Assembly: GCA_029449235.1 (NCBI GenBank)
Contig: JANATG010000001.1
Coordinates: forward strand, 1,674,001 to 1,738,000
Source: Linnemannia schmuckeri
Lineage: Eukaryota; Mortierellomycota; Mortierellomycetes; Mortierellales; Mortierellaceae
Length of the DNA: 64,000 bases
Direction: 5' to 3'
Shown: one piece after another, positions 1 to 9,473 of the stretch
Position numbering within the stretch: the first letter of the stretch is position 1
Layout of the letters: the number at the start of each line of letters is the position of its first letter
The notes under the pieces: generated by a model
Database searches by the model: none
Seen by the model: the letters and a program-made list of their open reading frames with translations, nothing else
Told to the model about the DNA's origin: nothing
Program-made: the position numbers and the translations under genes

Positions 1-1475
1 TCTATCTTTGTCCGCTTGTTGGAGACCTTGCAGGATTCCAATACTATCTTTCACGGAGCGGACCCGACCACAACCCCATCAACGAATCCAGTCCGCAGAC
101 CGGCGACACGGCACTTCACCTGGCATGTCTCTTTCTGGAATCCCCCCTGGCGACGATTAAGGTACTTGTTGAGTTGGGTGCGGACATCAACCTGGAAAAC
201 CTGCAGGGTTATACACCTGTGACGATCCTTGTCTCCTCCAATACCCAGCACTGTTATGAGGCACTCAAGTTCTTTGTCATGCGTGGAGCTCGGATCCCGG
301 CCTATATCCGGAACCCGATCACCCCCCTGAATAGCGCTCAACTTTATGCGCTCCATGTTGTGAACGAGTCCCGACAGATTCCTTACCATGATAATAGTAA
401 CCCAGTGATGGCGCAGGCGCAACAGCAGCAGCAACTATTATTCCAGCAGCAACAACAGCAGCAGGGCAAGCGTCGATTCTCGCGCCAAAGGCTGTCGTAC
501 CAGAATCAGAATGTATATCAGGAGCGTGGCGGACGAAGAGTTGACCGGATGATTGCTCAGGGGCGCCCATTGATTCATGTCGTGGCAGCGATGCAGGAGG
601 ACTATTGGATCTTGGATTGCCTTTGTGAAGCAGGGCTGGATCCGGCCATGTCGTTTGGAGGCGAGACGGCATTGGTGGCGGCGGCGGCGCATTTGAGGAT
701 TAAGAACGTCGAGTGGCTGCTTAACCATGATCTCGACATCAGCTCTGAGGCTGGAGTGCAGCGTGCGATCCGGGTTGTCAAGCTGTTGCACCAGCAGGGC
801 TCGGCCGGTCGAGGAGGAGGAGGCCATGGACGGTCTGCCAGTGCTTCGGCTGCGGCAGTATTGGGCGGGGATGGTGGTCGAGGTTCGAATGACTACCATC
901 TCCCGTACAGTTCTGCCTCAAAGGAATATCTGGAGAACATTAGCGATTTGGGCAAGTACAGCTGGGCGGGTGTTGCGTATGGAGAGGCCGACCGGATCAG
1001 TAAGGATATGGTCAAGCCTGTGCTCAGTCTTCTGGAGCAGTGGACTGGAAGTCGCCGTATCGCGAACCGGAAGGAGGTTGCTACGAAGTTGAAGGTCATG
1101 TATGGAGCCACCATGGACCCGTTTGCTGTTACCCAGGGCGGCGAGCCCATGGCTTCGTCGGTTTCGTTGGCTAGCACCAATAGTGCCAACAGTGCTGGTA
1201 GTCAAGGGCACCCCTACCCATACCAGTTCCAACATCAGTACCATCAGCAGCAACAAGTGCAACAGCAACAACAGCAACAGCAACAACAGCAACAGCAAGT
1301 ACAGCAACAGCAACAACAAGTGCAACAGCAACAGCAACAACAGCAGCAACATCGGACGAGCATGCAGCGGACCGTGTCCCCTGGTAACACTTTGCGAGGA
1401 TCAAAATCACTCCGCAAGAACCAACGGCATCTGATTGACCAAGCGTTGAGCGAGCGGCCAGGTCGCTTTTGGTAG
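1..1475 (+). CDS. Ankyrin-repeat protein with poly-Gln tracts (5' end outside window)
   Basis: The frame is open from base 3 to the TAG at 1473-1475, giving 490 visible residues, and no start is visible, so the gene begins left of the window. Ankyrin repeats are seen directly: a TGDTALHLA motif near nt 99 is followed by a VLVELGADIN-type helix end, and a second group of repeats (GRPLIHVVAA, GGETALVAAAAH) lies at nt about 568-750. A first Gln run is at nt 418-466 and a long Gln/Val-broken run at nt 1243-1350, the latter written in mixed CAG and CAA codons. A Gly/Ser/Ala-rich linker lies at nt 795-880. Ankyrin repeats bind proteins; poly-Gln stretches are common in fungal regulators. No catalytic domain is visible in the part seen, so the function is unknown. 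The gene is convergent with the phosphoesterase, with 178 bp between stop codons. Confidence 0.85.
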   Translation, partial: YLCPLVGDLAGFQYYLSRSGPDHNPINESSPQTGDTALHLACLFLESPLATIKVLVELGADINLENLQGYTPVTILVSSNTQHCYEALKFFVMRGARIPAYIRNPITPLNSAQLYALHVVNESRQIPYHDNSNPVMAQAQQQQQLLFQQQQQQQGKRRFSRQRLSYQNQNVYQERGGRRVDRMIAQGRPLIHVVAAMQEDYWILDCLCEAGLDPAMSFGGETALVAAAAHLRIKNVEWLLNHDLDISSEAGVQRAIRVVKLLHQQGSAGRGGGGHGRSASASAAAVLGGDGGRGSNDYHLPYSSASKEYLENISDLGKYSWAGVAYGEADRISKDMVKPVLSLLEQWTGSRRIANRKEVATKLKVMYGATMDPFAVTQGGEPMASSVSLASTNSANSAGSQGHPYPYQFQHQYHQQQQVQQQQQQQQQQQQQVQQQQQQVQQQQQQQQQHRTSMQRTVSPGNTLRGSKSLRKNQRHLIDQALSERPGRFW

Positions 1476-1653
1476 ATCTTCTCCCTCTTTTCACTCTCAC
1501 TCATCACATATTAGCTCATTTCCACCATTTACTCATTCATACCTTATACCCCCCTCTCCTCCCTCATACCATCATTTGCATTTAAAAAAAATTGAAGTAA
1601 AAAACGAAAAATTTTTTGTATTTCATCAGCTTGAATTCAGATATTTTCACTAT

Positions 1654-4600
1654 TTACATGGCGCCTCCTCCTCCAACGCCTCCCATGATAATCTGGGTAC
1701 CCTGTCGAAGACGCTCCAAAAGATCATCGATCTGTCGTTGACGCTCTCCCTTCCGGTTTCTGTTGCCACTGTTAGTGTTACCATGGCGCTCCGAGGAGGG
1801 ATCGCGGACCTTGGGTCCCTCAAAAAGAGTTTGCTGCCCGACAATCGTCAACTCGTCATCATCCAGACGCTTCCAGGTATCGACTCTGTCACCGTTTTTG
1901 AGGATCTCAAACACGCGAGACCGTCTGTAGATCGAACCTCGGCCGTACGAGCCGTAACCCAGGCCTCCGCCAAAGCAAAGTTCGATTCCGCGATGGTCCA
2001 AACACTATTACATAATAGGAAAATATTTTAGGGTTAGAAATATAATCCAGTCGTTATGCATGGAAATATGCGTGGACAAAAAACACCATTCAAAGGAAAG
2101 CGGAAAACCAAAAAAGGGGGATAGAGACGCGACTTACATAGTCGTTGAGGTGGTCGTGTCCGGCGGTAGTCGCTCTGACATCCTTACTTTCAAAAATAGC
2201 ATCAAACATGCCAGAATTGTATGAGGGACTGCTAACACCCTCAACCTTGTCACCCACCATCTTACTATTCTCCTCCTTTCTCAAAGCGTCCTCGCCATCA
2301 TCGTCACCATTGTCGTTGTCATCATTATCATCGTCATCGACAAGAGCATACTCGGGGATGGGGATGTGGAAGAACGCCAACGCATTGGGGACCTTGTCCT
2401 TGGGATAGTGCGAAGTAATAGCCTGAGATGTCTGTCGGAACCACTCGACCTGATCCTCCTTGATCCAGTCGTAACCAGGGTAAGCGAGGTTAAAACTGTA
2501 CGCACCCGAATCCAAAAAATAAAGCGTAAATCGGCCATCCTCCTTGTCGGAAACTTCCATGGCCTCATCCAGTTCCTCCTCATGATCACATTCATACACA
2601 CTGTCCTCGCTCTGGGCATCAAAGCCGGAGCGACGATGGCGATGACGACGAGGCTGACGACGACGATCACGTCTATGAATCTGAAGGACAAAGTTGCCTG
2701 TACCCGAGATACCTGCAGGCCCGCGCTCGGCAATCGAAAAAGGAACATCCTGCACTGATCGCATCATCTCTTCCCGAGAAAGATCGCCTTCTTCGTCGTG
2801 ATTTCCAAAGATAATGGTCCATGGGATCCCACGCTCGACGACTGGTTTTGAATATTTGAGAATCGTCTATGCAAATTAAAAGACATGGTAGTAGTAACAA
2901 GGACGAGTTAATAATGAACAAACAGCTGTAGCGTTATCCATAAAATTACGAACATGAACCGTAATACTTACAGAGTAGGCGTCGTTGGAGGTCATTCCAT
3001 TGACGTTATCACCTGTAAAGACGACCAAATCAGGCCTCTCTGCCTCCAGCACGCGCTCCATCATCTCCGAAGTGTTGATATCTCCAGTGCAAGTCATCTA
3101 AAGCAAACAAGGAAGCACAACAGTGTTAGTAAATCGTGCTATTATTGCGCCACCTTGCACCATTTTTTTTTTCTTTGTGTTTAACACATACCGAGCTAGG
3201 AGCGTTGTAACAAGAGTGAGGGCCGGTTGCCATATGTATATCGGCAAACTGCACAATCTTGAAGGAACCATCGTCCTTGAACTTGAAGGTAGGAACCTTA
3301 GGAAGAGTTTTCTCACCAGTCCTGTAAACGATCTGAGCATTCCAATTTGGGACAGCTTCCTCTGGGTCATGATCAAACGAAGCCAAATTCCAGCCATAAG
3401 GAACTGGGTTGTTTCCAAGCTCAACCGCAAGATTGTCCAGAACGTCCTTGCGATCGCCAAGTCGGCCTCGTCGATAGTTGACATAGATATTACTGTCCTT
3501 GAATCGAACTCCTGTATCAATCGACTCTCTCGGTGCACCATCGTCCTCATCGCTGTCCTGTTGACTTCTCAAACTGAGGTTGAGACTAGTAATAGGACGC
3601 TCTCCAGGGACGGACTTGTAAAAGAGATAGAGGTATCGTTTGAATGTGCCAGTCAAGATGGGGCGATTGACGCGTGTCCAAGAATCGTCCATCGAGCATC
3701 GAGGCAAGGGACATGCTTTGGTGGCGATGTGTGTGATTGGGGGGCGATAGCCCTCCTTTCGATAGTACAAGTGAACCCACTGACCGCCTGCGGAAGGAGA
3801 AAAAAATACAAAATGATAAACAAAGAGATAGACAAAGAGATTAGCAAACATGCACATCTACGCAAGAGATATCCACATGGATGTCTTTTTGCAAGTTTCC
3901 TCGATGACGACGATATCCTGCAATTGTGCAACTGTGCAACCGTTCGGTCAACTAAGAGCACTGAAACCAACGACTTCAAAAAAAGGAGTTGTTCAAAAGA
4001 TACCTGTGCCAACATTTAGATCCAAAGGAAGACGGTCATAACCGATAGCGGCATGGCTGTCATAACCATACTTGACAACAACGCTATCAATTGGAGAGTC
4101 GTCAGGATCGCGTTGGACAAACATGGTCAGGACGGGACCATGGTTGCCGTCGTTCAGGTTGCCCTCAATTCTCTCCCAGTCTGGACCCATCTCTGCATCC
4201 TGACCTTGCAAGACAGCAATGCTGGTGATTGGGTTCAACAACACATTACTACCTGCGGATGTGGGCAGGTCGGTGAAGTGAAGATGTACAAAGCTGCCTC
4301 TGGAGAACTTGTTGAGATCCTGGGCAACCTTTCTGTAGCCGGGGACGGAGCAATTGTCCTCTTGGCAGGTGGTGATCTTGATGTCTGTTATTGGTGAGAT
4401 GCCCGTGGCTGCATTGGTATCAAGAAGTCAGGAAAGGAAATGAAGTGCATGGTCGAACACATTGTCGTACAGATAAGTGGAAAAAGAAGGGGTAGAAGAG
4501 AAGAAGGAAAAAATGAACGAAGAGTGAGTAAACAAGAGTCAGCAGTGAGAGAGGTAAAAAAAAGGTATTAGGTCACACTGGTCATGGAGTGAATGAGAGG

Positions 4601-4836
4601 AGCGTCATAAGGTTGTTGTTTGCTGAGGTAGTGAGAGATGGCAGCGCGAACCCCCCCCCCCCCCCCCCTCTCTCTCAAACGGAAAGAAGTGGAAGAGGAG
4701 AGTGAAGAGAGAAGGAAGAAAGTGCTGTGCAAGGGTTCAAGGGGGGCAGGGGGAGGATGTAGGATGATTTACCAGAGGCCTGCAGGGCGCTCGAGAGCCC
4801 AAGAACCAACAGGGAGGACCAAAGAAGTGGCCTCAT
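1654..4836 (-). CDS. Secreted/endomembrane calcineurin-like phosphoesterase, Dcr2/SIA1-type
   Basis: Six exons join in frame: 4836-4773, 4408-4004, 3787-3192, 3097-2972, 2866-2138 and 2004-1654, giving 756 residues. Exon 1 encodes a signal peptide (Met-Arg followed by a Leu-rich core ending near AlaLeuGlnAla). The metallophosphoesterase metal-site motifs appear in order: DIH (D339, H341), GDN (384-386), GNHDE (418-422) and GHDH (633-636). Such motifs bind two metals and hydrolyse phosphoesters. The domain layout, with a long N-terminal beta region before the catalytic part, matches the yeast Dcr2 / purple-acid-phosphatase-28/29-like family. Two low-complexity inserts lie between GNHD and GHDH: an Arg/His-rich patch followed by an acidic one, and an Asp/Asn run. 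Intron 1 (364 bp) holds an 18-C homopolymer at 4651-4668. The substrate is unknown; yeast Dcr2 acts in cell-cycle and unfolded-protein-response control. Confidence 0.88.
4651..4668. repeat. C18 homopolymer in intron 1 of the phosphoesterase gene
   Basis: Eighteen consecutive C residues are followed by a short (CT)n run. It lies inside the first intron of the minus-strand phosphoesterase gene. It is likely length-polymorphic and sequencing-prone. Confidence 0.9.
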
Positions 4837-5727
4837 AGCAAATGTATGTCTGTGTCTGAGCTGGGTGTGTAGTGTTGAAAGAGGAGGAAAGTTAAAGAGT
4901 GGCGAACGACAGAGGGAGCTTGTAAGTTGATGAGCAAAAGGGACAGGTGTGAAGGTGAGAAAGAATGAAGTAAGAATGAAGGTGACGGAGGAAGTTAAAA
5001 GAAGGACAAAAGAAAAGAAAAACGAAAAAGGGAGGAAAGAAGAGTGGCCAGTCAGTCAGTCAGTCAGTCAGTCAGTCAGTCAGTTAGCCAGTGAACAGAG
5101 AACCAGCTGGTTCACGATGATGCAGTCTCTAAGAACGACATTAGCGAATAGGAGTCCAAGGAAACTGTGCTCTCTTTTGTCAAATCTTGGCTGAACCACA
5201 AACGACCCCAAAACAAGGCGTCATGCCATGTTCTTGTTTTTTTTTGTCCAGCAGACAACATCAAAAAACACGTACTCTCATTTTTTTAAGTTTTTGCTTT
5301 CGATCTTCTTCTTGCTCCCCGACAACGGAAGGGCAGCCCGTCTTGGCTCTTCTTTCCTATCTGTCTGTCTACTTTGCATCTCTCCTCCTGTCTGTCTCCT
5401 ACGTGCGTCTGCGCAGAAACACAACAAAACGATGGTGTGTTTACAACAGTACAATATGCTGCCTAGCATAACAGCGCCAACTCGCCATGGACGCGCTTTT
5501 TCCATTTGACTTTTGCCCTTTGATTCTACTGATAAAGAGTCTTGTCAAAAGGGAAGAAAATCGAATCGCATGGTCTGCACCGACGATAATTAGCCCAAAT
5601 ATCGCGTAGTTTGTTCGTTTCTTCTTTCCCCCTCCACGCCACTTCTCGTCTCTTATCCTCTCCTCCATTTCAACCACCTTGTACCCACCCTTCAAGACCA
5701 AACATCACCTTTTCCCCTTAAACCAGT
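4837..5727. promoter_or_regulatory. Divergent intergenic region (phosphoesterase / zinc-knuckle gene)
   Basis: This 891-bp gap separates two divergently transcribed genes and must hold both promoters. The left part (about 4860-5045) is purine-rich on the plus strand, hence CT-rich for the minus-strand gene. A TCAG tetranucleotide microsatellite lies at about 5049-5085. The right part (about 5620-5700) is CT-rich on the plus strand just before the zinc-knuckle start. No TATA box or gene was recognised. Confidence 0.5.
5049..5085. repeat. TCAG tetranucleotide microsatellite
   Basis: About nine tandem copies of a GTCA/TCAG unit lie in the divergent promoter region, followed by a degenerate copy. 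Confidence 0.85.
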
Positions 5728-7731
5728 ATGAGCTGGAATTCTCCTGCAAGCAATCAACCCGCCACCCAACCGTGGGGTTCGAGCACCCCCTGGGATAGCA
5801 CTCAACAAGTCTTGACGCCAGGAGGCGGTGGAGGAGGTGGATGGAACTCTACCCCTGCAAACCAAGACACCTCCACCCCTGCAAACCAAGACACCTCCAC
5901 CCAAGCTTCCAACGACTGGAGATCTTCCTTAGGGAATAACAACAGCGCTGTTCCTGCTTCTGGCGACGGTGGAAGATGGAGCTCGTCCGATCCCGACAAG
6001 TCAAGCTCTGGTGCTGCCCCAACCTCGAACGGAGGAGGAGGCTGGAACTCTTCTGCTGCCGCCTCGGGAGGCGGTGGTTGGGGAGCAGACACGGGGTCCT
6101 CTCAGGCCGACCAATGGAGCGCAATGACCAAGCAGATGGAGTCGACATCGCTCCATGACGGTCAGCCTGGTAAGTGCATTCACATTTCGTAACAACCTAA
6201 AGTACCTTGTTTTTTGGTGGCAATGAAAAAAGGAGCTTATTTTATTTAACCACATTTTTTTCGTCAACGCCTGTTTTTTTTGCATCACCTTCAGACCACC
6301 ATGATAGACCTTCTTTCCAGCGGGAGCCACATGAAGGTAAAGCAGCTACTTGCTATTTATTTATGCGAGTTAAATCGACAAGACGCACATTTGCAGTTGA
6401 TGATCTAATATGCTCTTCTTACTTGCCTCTTGATCAACACGAAAATGGTAGTCCCCGAGCCAACAATGACCATTGAGGAAGCCTGGCCTACTTTCGCCGA
6501 AGCGGACGAGTCGCGGGATCTGGATGACATTAAGGCTGCGTTGGCTCAGCTCTGCGGTGCCTACCAGGGCAAATCTTGGCAAGAGCTGGAGAAGAAGCTC
6601 CGTAAGGAGAACTGCAACACATACCTCGTCGCTGTGGTAAGAGCGTATTTCACTCCTGCGAACAGTTCATATGGTCTTTTAACTTGAATGAGAACACTCA
6701 TTTGACACGTCTCTGATTCATGATATCACTAAATCTGTTTGTGAACCAACTCTTCTGCTCATTTTCGATTAGGATGATCAAGTCTCATTCGGATACACAC
6801 TCGTCAACCTGCGCGCAGAGCCCAACCAAAAGTACCGCGTCATCTCGTCCTTGATCAAGCCTGGTACTGCCAAGAAGGGTCGCATGGCCATAGGGGTGGC
6901 TTCCAACTATGACGAGAACTTTGAGCGTCTCGAAAACGCCGGAGTCGTCCGACCTAGCGGAGTCCCCAGATGCTTCAACTGCCGTCAGGAGGGCCATGTC
7001 TCCTCTGCCTGCCCCGAGGAGAAGCGTGAAATTGAGCGTTCCGAGAACTTTGGAAAGTGTTATAACTGCGGGTAAGCCACCATGCTCGTCATTTTTTTTT
7101 CGTGTCAGGTGTAGCATTGCTTAGCCCTCTCTGTGCGCAGTGATTGACGCGTTATATTTTATTCTTTTCTCGACAATGTTTTGATAGAGCTGAGGAGCAT
7201 CGGAGCCGCGATTGCCCGGAGCCTCGAAAGGTGATGATCTGCAGAAACTGTGGCAACGAGGGCCATCAGGCTCGCGCCTGCCCCGAGCCTCCCGCACCAA
7301 TGGTCTGCAACCGGTGCGGCCAGGAGGGCCATCAATTACGCGATTGTGATCAGCCCAGGACCGATGTCACCTGCAACCGGTGCAATCAATTCGGACACAT
7401 GGTCCGCGATTGCCCTGAGCCTAGAACCGACATGACCTGCAACCGGTGCAACGAGGTAGGCCACTTTTCACGCGACTGCCCTGTCCCTAGGACCTGCAAC
7501 CGGTGTGGAGCCGAGGACCACGAGAGCCGTGCCTGTGACCAGCCCCGGACGGATGTCCAGTGCAACCGCTGTAAAGAGATGGGCCATATGGCCCGTGACT
7601 GCGGCCAGGAACGCGAGCAGCGTGCTTGCTTCCGTTGTGGCTCGACCGACCACATCTCGCACGATTGTTCTGAGCCTCGTACGGACATGCCGCCCCGTCG
7701 CAACCGCTTCGGATTTGACCAGGGCTTCTAA
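5728..7731 (+). CDS. Trp/Gly-rich CCHC zinc-knuckle protein (nine knuckles, Gis2/Byr3/CNBP-like C-terminus)
   Basis: Five exons join in frame: 5728-6169, 6295-6336, 6452-6636, 6773-7071 and 7188-7731, giving 503 residues. The C-terminal half carries nine CX2CX4HX4C knuckles (first CFNC at residue 290, last CFRCGSTDH). The second knuckle is created by the last splice, which supports the model. The knuckles are separated by near-identical linkers of the type EPRTDMTCNRC. Such arrays bind single-stranded nucleic acid, as in yeast Gis2 and human CNBP. The N-terminal 147 residues are disordered, rich in Gly/Ser/Asn/Thr, and hold nine Trp, mostly in GW, WG, SW or WN contexts. A 24-bp duplication (ANQDTSTP) lies at about 5855-5905. 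Residues about 155-265 form an unassigned folded segment (EEAWPTFAEADES onward). The exon 3 acceptor (TAG at 6449-6451) has a weak pyrimidine tract and is the least certain junction. Confidence 0.88.
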
Positions 7732-7860
7732 AGAGGCCCCTTGCGATGGTTTGAGTCTCTTTGTTCAGACCCTGTGAAAGAACCTCTTTGTCTGAAGGGT
7801 TTATTGTACAGCGTTGTGCGTGTTTTTTGCGATTCGTGCCGGCCTATGATTAAAAATACA

Positions 7861-7891
<31 letters not shown>

Positions 7892-8137
7892 GAAAACAAG
7901 GCGTGGCGTTCGTGCATGTTATTACAATAGGCGTCCGTTTTTTTTCCACCTCTTCAATATTAAAAAAATACATATCGTTATTCGCATGTATAGGACGTTG
8001 CGGAGGAAATTATCTTAGTGGTTGTCGACCAGCTTGCCAACGGTTCGCACCTAGAATGAGAAATTTTGGGCTTGTTTTTTCTTTTTTTATTCCTTCGCCT
8101 CAGTTGCAAGAATGTTATGCGTGTGCTGAAACTGGGT
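7732..8137. other. Convergent 3' flanks with A-tract
   Basis: This 406-bp region lies between the stop codons of two convergent genes. It contains a run of about 30 A at 7859-7888, preceded by a GATTAAAAATAC stretch that could serve as a weak polyadenylation element for the plus-strand gene. No gene is visible. Confidence 0.55.
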
Positions 8138-8298
8138 CTAAAGAAAGTAACTCCGTGGTTTGCAGAGGAGCTTTAGCCTGAAGGCATCGACACCATTGAG
8201 GTAGTAGCGATAGAGTCTCTTGTCCTTGATGAATCCCATCTGCTGATACAACGCAATCGCGCTCTGGTTCGTGTATTCCGTCTCCAGTACGATCTATT

Positions 8299-8340
<42 letters not shown>

Positions 8341-8681
8341 TGGGTGTTGGGTTACGTTGTTGATTGTTTTTCACGTATGGGAAAAGATGAGTGGATGGAA
8401 TCGTAAGATGATACTTTGTTTCGCCATCTTGTACGCATGGCTATAAATGTCGGGAGTATTTTTCTTACCTCATCGGCGCCAGCATTTTTCATGGCTTCGA
8501 TGGCCATGAGGACAAGAGTCGATCCAATCTTGCGTTTCCGATATTCTTTTGAGACGGCCAACATGGCAATATATCCACGGTTCCGGGCCGACTGACCGTG
8601 TGGCTCCAATCGACAAACAATCACTCCAATACACGTCCCCTTCTCCCTATCCACCGCCTGCATAGAAATGAGATAGTTGAC

Positions 8682-8724
<43 letters not shown>

Positions 8725-9188
8725 AAGGTAGTTGTCAGTTTTTGTGACGATTGTCCACTTTAAATCAATGATACACAAATTAGGGGGTAAAAAAAAAGAG
8801 GAGGAGGAGGAAGAGGAGGAGCAAGGGAACTCACGAGGAAGGAGAGTTTGGGCCACTGGTGAAGAAAGTAGCGGTAAGTGTAGATGGAGTAAGGTTCCGA
8901 GAGATCGTTCTCGATCAGCGACATCATTCCCTGAAGTTGATGCTCCGATTCGTACCCGACATAGTCGATCGGAGGTAATGGTTCTGTTGATGTTGTTTCT
9001 GCCGTTGGGGAACTTCTGCTACTGCCCTCAGTCTTTGCTACACTCGTTGTGGTTGAGGTGGCGATGGTCGTTGTGGGTGTTGAGGATCCGTGTGAAGATT
9101 CTGTGGTTGTAGGATCTAAAGGTGCTGGCGCTGGTGGTCCTCCTGACTTTGGCTTTGTCTTTGACTTTGACTTTGACTTTGGCGGCAT
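8138..9188 (-). CDS. NAA30: N-alpha-acetyltransferase 30, NatC catalytic subunit (Mak3)
   Basis: Three exons (9188-8835, 8657-8469, 8293-8138) give 232 residues. NAA30 transfers acetyl from acetyl-CoA to the N-terminal Met of proteins starting Met-hydrophobic, together with NAA35 and NAA38 on ribosomes. The family-diagnostic stretch DLSEPYSIYTYRYFLHQWP is present. The GNAT acetyl-CoA loop is RKRKIGS (R158-G163), and the C-terminus carries the conserved RLYRYYLNGVDAFRLKL. The first 75 residues are Lys/Ser/Pro/Thr-rich and disordered. I chose the MPPK start at 9188 because the upstream in-frame Met adds a sequence unlike the family. Both introns end with very long A-runs on the plus strand (poly-T in the transcript, 8288-8334 and 8681-8722) just upstream of the acceptors, unusually pure polypyrimidine tracts. 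Confidence 0.95.
8288..8334. repeat. Long A homopolymer in NAA30 intron 2
   Basis: A nearly pure A-run on the plus strand forms the polypyrimidine (U) tract of NAA30 intron 2 next to its acceptor at 8294-8296. Confidence 0.85.
8681..8722. repeat. Long A homopolymer in NAA30 intron 1
   Basis: About 42 consecutive A on the plus strand lie inside NAA30 intron 1, upstream of the acceptor at 8658-8660. Confidence 0.85.
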
Positions 9189-9473
9189 GTTGTGGTTGGG
9201 GGAGAGTGAGAATAAAGCGTAAAAAAGGTGAAGTAACGACAAGAAAGTAGCGTGCTTGACTGAATGAATTCAAGTGTGATCAAGGCAACTTACTCCCTCT
9301 GCGCCAACAAGGCAGGAACAATGAACAAGAATTGCCTCTCTGGCACAGTCACTCAATTCACAATTTTTGGTGGCGTCGTTTTTTTCATTATTTTACAGGC
9401 TAGGTTTTTTTTATCGGTTATCTTATGGTACAGGTGCAGAGAACAAAGAGGTAAAGTGAGCAAAGAAAGGTGC

